50,195 nucleotides of DNA, taken from NCBI GenBank assembly GCA_947624225.1, contig CANQJF010000011.1:1-50195 (forward strand). The letters are read 5' to 3'. Below, in pieces: positions 1-7,607 of the stretch. The notes below the pieces were generated by a model that saw nothing but the letters and a program-made list of their open reading frames with translations, searched no databases and had not been told where the DNA came from. The DNA comes from an uncultured Clostridia bacterium. Lineage in GTDB: Bacteria > Bacillota > Clostridia > Christensenellales > Borkfalkiaceae. Both the position numbers and the translations under genes were made by a program. How positions within the stretch are numbered: the first letter of the stretch is position 1; each line of letters begins with the position of its first letter.

Positions 1-71
1 GCTTTTCACCACCGGCATAGCCGGTGGATTTCCCACGAAACTCCGCTTCGCTCCGTTTCGTTTCCTGTTAT

Positions 72-94
72 AAAAAACATGCGGCGGACCGCCG
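72..94 (-). terminator. Probable intrinsic terminator after the rubredoxin gene
   Basis: Read on the minus strand, a GC-rich hairpin (CGGCG, loop GTC, CGCCG; plus-strand 82-94) is followed after CATG by six T residues (72-77). It lies about 22 bases past the rubredoxin stop and would end the fhs-mutY-fdp-rubredoxin transcript. A second hairpin with 8-bp arms lies at 9-27 but has no T-run on either strand. Confidence 0.5.
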
Positions 95-116
95 GTCAAC
101 CGCACTGCTTTTTTGC

Positions 117-275
117 TTACTCCGCGGAGAAATCTTCCTTGCCGACGCCACAGAGCGGGCAGGTGAAGTCGTCGGGGACGTCCTCCCACTTGGTGCCGGG
201 CGCAATGCCGTTGTCGGGATCGCCCGCTTCTTCATCGTATACATATCCGCAAATATTGCATACAAATTTCGCCAT
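117..275 (-). CDS. Rubredoxin
   Basis: A 52-residue one-iron electron carrier of the cytoplasm. Two CxxCG knuckles are visible: C6-x2-C9-G near the start and C39-x2-C42-G near the end, with the usual aromatic and acidic residues between them ([15 protein letters not shown]). The length is typical of the family. I chose the ATG at 275 because the sequence upstream reads AAGGAGGCAAATGTT, a good ribosome site; an ATG five bases earlier is out of frame. It lies 66 bases downstream of the flavo-diiron protein gene. Rubredoxin is the usual electron donor to flavo-diiron proteins, so the pair very probably works together to reduce O2 or NO. Confidence 0.95.
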   Translation of the reverse strand: MAKFVCNICGYVYDEEAGDPDNGIAPGTKWEDVPDDFTCPLCGVGKEDFSAE

Positions 276-341
276 AACATTTGCCTCCTTATAGATTTTT
301 TATCGGATCTTGATCATCCTTGCAATTTGAAAGGGGCCTTT

Positions 342-1541
342 TTACGCCCCGAAATCGGCGGTGAGCGCCTCTGCAAGCGCGGAGAGCTCCGCACGCGTCT
401 CCTCTTTGACGGAGGAGAGCACGGTCACCTTTTCGCCCACCTTTCTCATGCTCTTCATCTCGGAGAATTCTTTCTCCATGAGCGCGCCCGCCTGCGGCGA
501 CCAACTCCCGTTCTCCACGAGCGCATAGCTCCTGTTTTGGAAGAAGTGCGCTTTGAGGTCGGAAATGAAGTTCTCCATGCTGATGAAAATGCCGTTGTTA
601 TACGTCGTCGAGCAAAAGACGAGATGCGAATAACGAAACGCCTCTGCAAGCAGGTTTGAGACATGGGTATGGGAGACGTCGTATACTTTCACGGGGACGC
701 CGCGTTTTGCGAGCTCCGCCGCCACGATCTCCGCCGCGTTCTGCGTGTGCCCATAGACGGAGGCGTAAAAGACGACCGCGCCCCTCTCCTCGGGCTCATA
801 CTTGCTCCAAACGTCGTATTTTGCGAGAAGCCAACCGAGGTCCTTGCGCCAGACATGGCCGTGCAGGGGGCAGATGAGCTTGATATTCAGCTTCGCCGCT
901 TTCTTTAAGACGTTCTGCACCTGAATGCCATACTTCCCCACAATGTTGAAATAGTATCTGCGCGCCTCGTCGAGGTAGTCGCGCTCGAAGTTGACCTCAT
1001 CGGCAAAGATGGCGCCGCCGAGCGCGCCGAACGTGCCGAAAGCGTCCGCCGAGAACAGGATTCCCTCCTCCGGGATAAAGCTCATCATGACTTCCGGCCA
1101 GTGCACCATGGGCGCGGAAACAAAGGAAATCGAACGCTTCCCCACAGACATGGTATCCCCCTCTTTCACAACCTGCACATTTTCACAGGAGAGCGGGAAG
1201 TAATTTTTCAACATCCCCGAGGTCTTTTGAGAGGTGACGATCTGCACGTTTGGATGCTTCTCAATGAGACGGAAAACCGTTGCGGAATGGTCGGGCTCCA
1301 TGTGGTGGATGACAAGATAGTCCAATGCCCTGCCTGCAAGCGCGTGCTCCAAATTCTCGAAGAAGAGGTCGGAGACGGCGCTGTCAACGGTGTCAAAGAG
1401 CACAGTCTTTTCGTCGAGAAGCAAGTAGCTGTTGTAGGAGACGCCCGCGGGCACGGAGAAAGCGCTTTCGAAAAGCGCGATGCGGCGGTCGTTGCCGCCG
1501 AGATAGATGAGTCCATCGGTAATTTTTGTAATATTTTGCAT
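342..1541 (-). CDS. Flavo-diiron protein (A-type flavoprotein, O2/NO reductase)
   Basis: A cytoplasmic enzyme of 399 residues, normal for the family, that reduces O2 to water or NO to N2O with electrons from rubredoxin. Residues 1-245 form a metallo-beta-lactamase-like domain with diiron ligands: H80-x-E82-x-D84-H85, H147, D166 and H227. Residues 255-399 form the flavodoxin domain, beginning with the FMN-binding stretch VVFYASVYGHTQN. The start is set at the ATG at 1541, preceded by GTGAGG; an upstream in-frame ATG at 1571 has no ribosome site and adds a non-family extension. It follows mutY by 72 bases, has its own promoter-like sequence at 1562-1590, and lies just before its likely donor, rubredoxin. 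Protection of an anaerobe from oxygen is the likely role. Confidence 0.93.
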   Translation of the reverse strand: MQNITKITDGLIYLGGNDRRIALFESAFSVPAGVSYNSYLLLDEKTVLFDTVDSAVSDLFFENLEHALAGRALDYLVIHHMEPDHSATVFRLIEKHPNVQIVTSQKTSGMLKNYFPLSCENVQVVKEGDTMSVGKRSISFVSAPMVHWPEVMMSFIPEEGILFSADAFGTFGALGGAIFADEVNFERDYLDEARRYYFNIVGKYGIQVQNVLKKAAKLNIKLICPLHGHVWRKDLGWLLAKYDVWSKYEPEERGAVVFYASVYGHTQNAAEIVAAELAKRGVPVKVYDVSHTHVSNLLAEAFRYSHLVFCSTTYNNGIFISMENFISDLKAHFFQNRSYALVENGSWSPQAGALMEKEFSEMKSMRKVGEKVTVLSSVKEETRAELSALAEALTADFGA

Positions 1542-1561
1542 TGTATGCCTCACTGTTCCAT

Positions 1562-1590
1562 ATATTACCACATTTTTGCCAAAGTTGCAA
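1562..1590 (-). promoter_or_regulatory. Possible promoter for the flavo-diiron protein and rubredoxin
   Basis: On the minus strand TTGCAA (1585-1590) is separated by 17 bases from TAATAT (1562-1567); each hexamer matches four of six consensus bases. The inferred start would give a leader of about 15-20 bases, so the two oxygen-defence genes may be transcribed apart from fhs and mutY. Confidence 0.45.
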
Positions 1591-1613
1591 GAGATATCCT
1601 GCCGAAAAAAGAT

Positions 1614-2612
1614 TTATTTCAGCCAAATGCGGAAAGCCTTGAACGCCGAGGGCAGCGCATAGCGCTCGGCGATCTCCGCCGCCGTCGCCCAAAGATAGCC
1701 CGCCGTTCGCGCGGGGACCTCCACGAGCCGCCCCGTCATGTGCCACTCGATGTGCGTAAACACATGCTTGGCGCGCTTTTCCGCGAGCAGTTCGCCCTCC
1801 GCGGGAGAGGGCCCCCCGCGCTCCACGAGGGGGAACCCATAGAGACCGGAGAGAAGTCCCTTGCCCCGCTTTTCGAGCGCATAGGCATCCCCGCACTTTA
1901 AGACATACACGTCGAGTTCTTCGAGCTTTCTCGACCGCTTCTCGCCGTGGACGGGAAAATCCTCCTCCCGTCCCTCCGCATGCGCTTTACAGAGGCCGGA
2001 CCACGGGCATGCCCCGCACATCGGCGCTCCGTTTGGCACACAGACGATGGCCCCGAGCTCCATCAGCGCCTGCGTGAATTCCCCCGCTTGGGGCGGATAA
2101 ACGCCCGAAAGGAGCGCGGAGAAGTGTTTTTTCGCGGTTTGGTCGTCAATATTGCGCGGATCGGCAAAAAAACGCGTGAGAATGCGCAAAACGTTGCCGT
2201 CCACGGCGGGAGCGGGAAGTCCGAGCGCGATGGACGAAATGGCGCCCGCGGTGTAGTCCCCCACACCCGGCAACGCTCTTACCCCCACCCATGTCTGCGG
2301 GAAGCCCTCCGCTGCGATGATTTTAGCGGCCTTGTGCAGGTTGCGCGCGCGGGAGTAGTAACCCAATCCCTCCCACGCTTTCAACACCTCCTCCTCGGAG
2401 GCCGCGGCGAGCGTCTCTGCCGTCGGGAAGCGCCGCATAAAGGCCACATAGCGCTCCTTTACCGCCTCCACGCGCGTCTGTTGTAGCATGAGTTCGGAGA
2501 CGAGCGTGCTGTACGGCGTGCAATCCCTGCGCCACGGGAGGTCCCGCTTATTTTCGCGATACCACGCCAAAAGGGGCGAGACGGCCCGCCCGAGTTTTTC
2601 CGCCTCGCACAT
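1614..2612 (-). CDS. mutY: A/G-specific adenine DNA glycosylase MutY
   Basis: A base-excision repair enzyme that removes adenine mispaired with 8-oxoguanine. In its 332 residues the helix-hairpin-helix motif LPGVGDYTAG lies near 114, the catalytic acids are E40 (in SELMLQQTRV) and D138 (in VDGNV), and a 4Fe-4S cluster motif is formed by C191, C199, C202 and C208. Residues from about 230 form the NUDIX-like domain that recognises 8-oxoguanine. Its ATG overlaps the fhs stop codon by one base (TGATG), which suggests translational coupling. Placing an oxidative-damage repair gene next to an oxygen-reducing flavoprotein fits a shared oxygen-stress theme, but that is inference. Confidence 0.96.
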   Translation of the reverse strand: MCEAEKLGRAVSPLLAWYRENKRDLPWRRDCTPYSTLVSELMLQQTRVEAVKERYVAFMRRFPTAETLAAASEEEVLKAWEGLGYYSRARNLHKAAKIIAAEGFPQTWVGVRALPGVGDYTAGAISSIALGLPAPAVDGNVLRILTRFFADPRNIDDQTAKKHFSALLSGVYPPQAGEFTQALMELGAIVCVPNGAPMCGACPWSGLCKAHAEGREEDFPVHGEKRSRKLEELDVYVLKCGDAYALEKRGKGLLSGLYGFPLVERGGPSPAEGELLAEKRAKHVFTHIEWHMTGRLVEVPARTAGYLWATAAEIAERYALPSAFKAFRIWLK

Positions 2613-4276
2613 CAGAACAGCCCCGTAATGTTGCCGTCTGCGTCCACGTCGATGCCCTCCGCGGCGGGCACCTTGGGCAGCCCCGGCATGGTCATGATGT
2701 TGCCCGTGAGCACGACGACAAACCCCGCGCCCGCGGAGATCTTCACCGAGCGCACGGTGACGTCAAATCCCGTCGGCGCGCCCAATTTTGCGGCGTCATC
2801 CGAGAAAGAATACTGCGTCTTGGCCATGCAGATGGGGGTCCCCCCAAAACCGAGCGCTTCGAGCTGCGCGATCTGCTCCTCCGCCTCCGGAGTGTAGAGA
2901 ACGCCCCTGCCGCCGTAAATCTTGGTGACGACGGCCGCGATCTTCTCCTTGATGGGGAGCGCAGTGTCATAGCAATAGCGGAAATTGCTCTTCTCCTCTG
3001 CGAGGCGGATGACTTCCTCCGCGAGCGTTTGGCCGCCCTTGCCGCCCTCTGCCCACACGGTGGAGAGCGCAACGTTGACGCCCAGCGCCTCGCACCGTTC
3101 GATGACGAGCGCGATCTCCGCATCGGTATCCGTCGGGAAGCGGTTGACCGCCACCACGGCCGGGAGGCCGTAAACATTTTTGATATTGGAGACATGGCGG
3201 AGCAGATTGGGGATCCCCTGCCCGAGCGCATCGAGGTTCTCCGCCGCAAGTTCCGTCTTGGGCACGCCCCCGTGCATTTTGAGGGCACGCACCGTGGCGA
3301 CAACGACGACCGCCGCGGGTTTAAGCCCTGCAAAACGGCACTTGATATCCAGGAATTTCTCCGCACCGAGGTCGGCGCCGAAGCCAGCCTCCGTGACGAC
3401 GTAATCCCCGAGCTTCAAGGCGGCACGCGTCGCGGCGATGGAATTGCAGCCGTGCGCGATGTTGGCAAAGGGTCCACCGTGGACGAGCGCGGGCGTTCCC
3501 TCGAGCGTCTGCACGAGGTTGGGCTTCATGGCATCTTTGAGGAGGGCGGCCATGGCGCCCGCCGCTTTGAGATCTCCCGCCGTGACAGGCTTGCCCTCAT
3601 AGGTATACCCCACGATGATGCGCGCGAGACGGGCTTTGAGGTCGGCGAGGTCGGCGGCGAGGCACAACACCGCCATGACCTCCGAGGCAACGGTGATATC
3701 GAAGCCGTCCTTTCTCGGCACGCCAGACTTGGGCCCGCCCAAGCCGTCCTCCACATTGCGGAGCTGGCGGTCGTTCATGTCCACACAGCGCTTCCACGTG
3801 ATGCGGGCGGGGTCGATGTTTAAGGCATTCCCCTGGAAGATGTGGTTATCGAGCATGGCCGCGAGCAAGTTGTTGGCCGCGCCGATGGCATGGAAATCTC
3901 CCGTGAAGTGCAAGTTGATGTCCTCCATGGGAACGACCTGTGCGTATCCGCCGCCCGCGGCACCCCCCTTGATGCCGAACACGGGCCCCAGCGAGGGCTC
4001 GCGGAGAGCCACGACGACCTTTTTGCCCATGCGGGAGAGGCCGTCTGCAAGGCCGATGGTGGTAGTCGTCTTGCCTTCCCCCGCGGGAGTGGGCGTGATG
4101 GCCGTGACGAGGATGAGTTTGCCTTTCTCCGTTCTGCCATCGAGGGCGGAGGGGAGCAGCTTGGCCTTGTATTTGCCGTAAAATTCGATATCCTCCTCCG
4201 TGAGGCCGAGTTTTTTTGCGATATCGAGGATGGGCTGTTTGACTGCCTCCTGTGCGATCTGAATATCCGATTTCAT
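2612..4276 (-). CDS. fhs: Formate-tetrahydrofolate ligase (10-formyl-THF synthetase)
   Basis: A cytoplasmic enzyme that joins formate to tetrahydrofolate with ATP, giving 10-formyl-THF. It has 554 residues, as usual for clostridial FTHFS. The nucleotide-binding loop [11 protein letters not shown] lies at about residues 63-73, and the sequence is recognisable throughout ([21 protein letters not shown] region near 95). The ribosome site is AAAGGAG, seven bases before the ATG. The product is the one-carbon donor for PurN and PurH in the purine operon encoded on the same strand nearby. Upstream at 4311-4340 is a stem-loop also found before both TIR genes. No tetrahydrofolate riboswitch is evident. 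Confidence 0.97.
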   Translation of the reverse strand: MKSDIQIAQEAVKQPILDIAKKLGLTEEDIEFYGKYKAKLLPSALDGRTEKGKLILVTAITPTPAGEGKTTTTIGLADGLSRMGKKVVVALREPSLGPVFGIKGGAAGGGYAQVVPMEDINLHFTGDFHAIGAANNLLAAMLDNHIFQGNALNIDPARITWKRCVDMNDRQLRNVEDGLGGPKSGVPRKDGFDITVASEVMAVLCLAADLADLKARLARIIVGYTYEGKPVTAGDLKAAGAMAALLKDAMKPNLVQTLEGTPALVHGGPFANIAHGCNSIAATRAALKLGDYVVTEAGFGADLGAEKFLDIKCRFAGLKPAAVVVVATVRALKMHGGVPKTELAAENLDALGQGIPNLLRHVSNIKNVYGLPAVVAVNRFPTDTDAEIALVIERCEALGVNVALSTVWAEGGKGGQTLAEEVIRLAEEKSNFRYCYDTALPIKEKIAAVVTKIYGGRGVLYTPEAEEQIAQLEALGFGGTPICMAKTQYSFSDDAAKLGAPTGFDVTVRSVKISAGAGFVVVLTGNIMTMPGLPKVPAAEGIDVDADGNITGLF

Positions 4277-4310
4277 CTCTTACTCCTTTGGGTTTTTATT
4301 GTTTTTAAGG

Positions 4311-4340
4311 TCATCTTTCGGACATGGTACCGCCCGATGA
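4311..4340 (-). promoter_or_regulatory. Leader stem-loop shared by fhs and the two TIR genes (copy A)
   Basis: On the minus strand the element starts TCATCGGG and ends TCCGAAAGATGA, with GGTACCATG in the middle. TCATC pairs with GATGA and CGG with CCG, leaving an internal bulge. It begins 35 bases upstream of the fhs ATG. Related elements lie at 7571-7597 and 9723-9751. The function is unknown: a processing site, a weak attenuator or a protein site are all possible. Confidence 0.5.
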
Positions 4341-4348
4341 TGTCTCAC

Positions 4349-7300
4349 TTATCCATTGTAGTTCCACTTTACGGGGCGATGATCGGGATTCCACTTTTTA
4401 TCCCAGCCGTATGGGCGAGAGTCAAAAAATCCCTTGTAGCACTTACAGTAAATTTTGAGACGGAAACAGCTCAAGAACGCCATCTCACCAATCGAAGTCA
4501 CGCCGTCGGGAATGACAATGCTCGTCAACCCACGGCAGCCCCGGAACGCACGAATTCCAATCGAGGTTACGCTATCGGGAATCGTGATACTCGTCAGCCT
4601 GTCACACTCATCGAACGCCATCTCACCAATCGAAGTCACGCCGTCGGGAATGACGATGCTCGTTAAGCCACTGCATCTCTCGAACGCATTATTCCCAATC
4701 GAGGTTACGCCGTCGGGAATGACTACTTTCGTTAAGCCGCTACGCTGGGAGAACGCAAACTCCCCAATCGTGGTTACGCCGACGGGAATGATGCTTGCAT
4801 TGCAACCAGCGACCAGTGTTTTGCTCTTGCGCTCAATGATGCAATTGTTCTCGCTGTAATACACCGGGTTATTCTCTGAAACAGAGAGGCTCGTTAAGCC
4901 ATTGCACCCGGAGAACGCCCCATTCCCAATCGAGGTCACGCTGTCCGGAATCGTGATGCTCGTTAAGCCGCTGCAATTTCCGAATACCTCCTTCTCAATC
5001 GAAGTCACGCCCTCGGGAATCGTGATGCTCTTCAAACCCTCACAATATTTGAACGCGCCGATCCCAATCGAGGTCACACCGTTCCCAATCGTCACGCTCG
5101 TTAGCCCGCTACATCGGGAAAACGCATAACCCCTAATCGAGGTCACGCTGTCGGGAATGGTGATGCTCGTCAACCTACTGCACTCATAGAACGCATTCGC
5201 TCCAATCGATTTCACACTGTCGGGAATGGTGATGCTCGTCAGCCTACTGCACTCATAGAACGCATTCGCTCCAATCGATTTCACGCTATCGGGAATGGCA
5301 ACTTCCGTCTCATTCCCGATAAATTTTTTCAGCACGCCGTTTTCAATTTCAAAGCTCGAAAGAGGTGTAGCTTTGCGCTCCGCTTCTTCTTGGGCCTTGC
5401 GGGTTGCTTCTTCTTGACGCTTTTCCTCTTCCTCACGACATTTTTGTTCCTCTTCTTGGGCCTCCGTATTTCCCTGCTGGGCGGCTTTCCCAAACCACTT
5501 TGCAGCCTCCACATAGTCTTGCGTCACACCTTGGCCATTTTTATAGCAATAACCCAAATTACATTGCGCAGGCGCATACCCCTGCTCGGCAGCTTTTCTG
5601 TACCACTTCACTGCCTCCGCATAGCTCTGCGGCACGCCTTGACCATGCGCATAGCAATAGCCCAAATTGTGTTGCGCACGCGCATGCCCCTGCTCGGCGG
5701 CTTTTCTGTACCACTTCACCGCCTCCGCATAGCTCTGCGGCACGCCTTGACCACAATCATAGCAATAGCCCAAATTACATTGTGCAGACGCATACCCCTG
5801 CTCGGTGGCTTTTTTGTACCACCTCACCGCCTCCGCAAAATCTTGTGTTACGCCTTGACCATGCTCATAGCAAACGCCCAAATTGTGTTGCGCACGCGCA
5901 TGCCCCTGCTCGGCGGCTTTTCTGTACCACTTCACCGCCTCCGCATAGCTCTGCGGCACGCCTTGACCACAATCATAGCAATAGCCCAAATTGCATTGTG
6001 CAGGCGCATACCCCTGCTCGGCGGCTTTTCTGTACCACCTCACCGCCTCCGCAAAATCTTGTGTTACGCCTTGACCATGCTCATAGCAAACGCCCAAATT
6101 GCATTGCGTATTCACATGCCCCTGCTCAGCGGCTTTTCTGAACCACTTCACCGCCTCGTCATAACGTTTCACATTATAAGCCGATAAACCCTTTTGATAC
6201 AGCTTTTCGGCTTCTTCCTGCGCCTTGCGGGCAGCTTCTTCTTCCGCTTTGCGCTCTGCTTCCTCTTGGGTTTTGCGGGTCGCTTCCTCTTCCGCCTTGC
6301 GGGCAGCTTCTTCCTGCGCCTTGCGGGTAGCTTCTTCTTCCGCTTTGCGCTCTGCCTCCTCTTGGGTTTTGCGGGTCGCTTCCTCTTCCGCCTTGCGGGC
6401 AGCTTCTTCCTGCGCCTTGCGAGCTGCTTCCTCTTGGGCTGCATTGTCACGCTGCGCTTTCAACTCGGCAAGTTGTTCCCGAAGAGCCCTCATCTCCTCC
6501 TCGCGCTTTTGGTCCGCCTCCCGCCTCCTTGCCTCCTCTTCACGTCTCCGCTCATCCTCCGCTCGACGACGTTCGTCCTCCTCCTGTCTGCGCTTCTCCT
6601 CTGCCGCGCGGGCCTGCTCCGCGGCAAGCCGCTTGGCCTTTGCCTCGGGGGTATGTAGCTCGACATAGTTTGTGATGCGCGAGTACGCGTCGGGGCGGGA
6701 GAGGTCGATTCCCTGAATCTTCTTCCCGTTCGGGAGCTTTTCGATGGGCTTGCCATGGAACACAAACGTCAGCGCATCCCGCTCCTTTTCCTCGTCCTTG
6801 ATCATCTGCAAAAAGCGAAGATACTCGTTTTTCACCCACTTGGTCTGCAAATATTCCTCGTCCGAACACACGATGAGCATGCACTCAGACGTGTACAGCG
6901 CGTACAGGATGAGGGCTTCATAGGCGCTCCCCTCCCGCCCTTTCATCTCGCGCTCTGAGAAGAAAGGTTTATAGCCGCTATCTTTGAGGTGGTAGTAGAT
7001 GTCGTTGGCACGCTCATAGTCGGCCGTGTGCCCCCCTTCGGGTGCGGTCACTTTGACACAGAGGAAGCAGTCGTAATCCAACCCGCTCTTTTGGAGCTCA
7101 AAAAACTCCTCGCGGATGCTATCGATAGCTTCGCCGCGGGCATGGTATACCTCTTTTTGCTCGCTCGTCGCGAGTTGTAAGGCCATTATATAGTTTTTAT
7201 CCTCTGTAAATTTGCGAGACGACACCTCATAGCAGATGGGTTGCAGACACTCGCGCACCTCGTCTTTGAGGTATTGCACCTTGAATGTGGCGAGCGCCAT

Positions 7301-7549
7301 GCCGAAGTAGGCCTCCGGCTCGGCGGGGTCGAGTTCGGCCGCCTTTGCATACGCCTCATAGGCACGGTCGAAATCGCGGCTGTCCAAGTCGTGCTCGCCT
7401 GCCTGCAAATAGGGCAGCGCCTTGGACTCCGGCTTAGGGAATGTCAAAAACGTTCCGCAATAGGGGCATTTGAGCACACCCTCCACCGCCTCGCGCGGGT
7501 CCACCTTCGCCCCGCAATAATTGCATAAGCTCTCTTTCAGTAAAGACAT
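4349..7549 (-). CDS. Zinc ribbon-TPR-TIR-coiled coil-Sel1-LRR_5 protein (putative TIR effector/sensor)
   Basis: A 1066-residue multidomain protein with no signal peptide or membrane segment, so cytoplasmic. In order: a zinc ribbon (C9-x2-C12, C28-x2-C31); TPR-like helices at about 45-130; a TIR domain at about 157-270 with W238-VKN-E242, the WxxxE signature whose glutamate is catalytic in NAD-cleaving TIR domains; an Ala/Glu/Lys/Arg coiled coil at about 303-450 built of 8-residue repeats; six full Sel1 repeats of 36 residues (DNA about 5505-6170); a short second coiled coil; then about a dozen BspA-like leucine-rich repeats (IPDSVTSIGxxAF type) and a C-terminal cap containing WNP and RPVKW. 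The start at 7549 has GGAG seven bases upstream. The layout resembles bacterial immune receptors: effector TIR plus repeat sensor. Activity and ligand are not known. Confidence 0.85.
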   Translation of the reverse strand: MSLLKESLCNYCGAKVDPREAVEGVLKCPYCGTFLTFPKPESKALPYLQAGEHDLDSRDFDRAYEAYAKAAELDPAEPEAYFGMALATFKVQYLKDEVRECLQPICYEVSSRKFTEDKNYIMALQLATSEQKEVYHARGEAIDSIREEFFELQKSGLDYDCFLCVKVTAPEGGHTADYERANDIYYHLKDSGYKPFFSEREMKGREGSAYEALILYALYTSECMLIVCSDEEYLQTKWVKNEYLRFLQMIKDEEKERDALTFVFHGKPIEKLPNGKKIQGIDLSRPDAYSRITNYVELHTPEAKAKRLAAEQARAAEEKRRQEEDERRRAEDERRREEEARRREADQKREEEMRALREQLAELKAQRDNAAQEEAARKAQEEAARKAEEEATRKTQEEAERKAEEEATRKAQEEAARKAEEEATRKTQEEAERKAEEEAARKAQEEAEKLYQKGLSAYNVKRYDEAVKWFRKAAEQGHVNTQCNLGVCYEHGQGVTQDFAEAVRWYRKAAEQGYAPAQCNLGYCYDCGQGVPQSYAEAVKWYRKAAEQGHARAQHNLGVCYEHGQGVTQDFAEAVRWYKKATEQGYASAQCNLGYCYDCGQGVPQSYAEAVKWYRKAAEQGHARAQHNLGYCYAHGQGVPQSYAEAVKWYRKAAEQGYAPAQCNLGYCYKNGQGVTQDYVEAAKWFGKAAQQGNTEAQEEEQKCREEEEKRQEEATRKAQEEAERKATPLSSFEIENGVLKKFIGNETEVAIPDSVKSIGANAFYECSRLTSITIPDSVKSIGANAFYECSRLTSITIPDSVTSIRGYAFSRCSGLTSVTIGNGVTSIGIGAFKYCEGLKSITIPEGVTSIEKEVFGNCSGLTSITIPDSVTSIGNGAFSGCNGLTSLSVSENNPVYYSENNCIIERKSKTLVAGCNASIIPVGVTTIGEFAFSQRSGLTKVVIPDGVTSIGNNAFERCSGLTSIVIPDGVTSIGEMAFDECDRLTSITIPDSVTSIGIRAFRGCRGLTSIVIPDGVTSIGEMAFLSCFRLKIYCKCYKGFFDSRPYGWDKKWNPDHRPVKWNYNG
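5150..5290 (-). repeat. Near-identical 69-bp leucine-rich-repeat duplication inside the TIR gene
   Basis: Two consecutive 69-bp units encode the same LRR_5 repeat (IPDSVKSIGANAFYECSRLT) and differ at only a few bases. This points to a recent unit duplication, so repeat number in this sensor region is probably still changing. Confidence 0.8.
5505..6170 (-). repeat. Sel1-repeat array (108-bp units)
   Basis: Six full 36-residue Sel1-like units with the core NLGxCYxxGQGV. Two subtypes (QGHARAQHNLG and QGYAPAQCNLG) largely alternate, so the array behaves as a 216-bp higher-order repeat. High base identity between alternate units suggests homogenisation or recent expansion. Confidence 0.8.
6205..6440 (-). 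repeat. 24-bp coiled-coil minisatellite with 96-bp higher-order period
   Basis: The DNA encodes about nine 8-residue units of the form xEEAxRKx. Four 24-bp variants make a 96-bp block that is repeated almost exactly (about 6214-6309 and 6310-6405). Every change in unit number would keep the reading frame, so this spacer between TIR effector and Sel1/LRR sensor can vary in length. Confidence 0.8.
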
Positions 7550-7597
7550 GATTTTTCTCCTTTGCACACCTCATCCTCGGACCTGGTACTATCCGAC
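6646..7597 (-). repeat. Direct-repeat copy 1 of the zinc ribbon-TPR-TIR cassette
   Basis: This segment matches 8798-9749 at a constant offset of 2152 bases, with no indel seen by eye across some 900 bases and only about five amino-acid differences over the first 300 residues. It covers the leader stem-loop, ribosome site, zinc ribbon, TPR and TIR domain. Downstream of residue about 300 the two genes are unrelated until the LRR region. Confidence 0.85.
7571..7597 (-). promoter_or_regulatory. Leader stem-loop shared by fhs and the two TIR genes (copy B)
   Basis: On the minus strand TCGGA, ten loop bases TAGTACCAGG, then TCCGA form a hairpin followed by GGATGA. It begins 22 bases upstream of this TIR gene's ATG and 11 bases past the stop of the upstream TIR gene. 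The outer arm is degenerate compared with the copy at 9723-9751, which is part of the same duplicated segment. Confidence 0.5.
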
Positions 7598-7607
7598 GCT
7601 GTCTCGC

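Noticed and set aside
4277..4348. Possible tetrahydrofolate riboswitch before fhs
   Set aside because: The spacer is only 72 bases and lacks the conserved pseudoknot segments; only the short shared stem-loop is present.
5404..6187. Plus-strand frames antisense to the Sel1 repeats
   Set aside because: Their repetitive translation is only the complement of the Sel1 array; no ribosome site or domain is seen.
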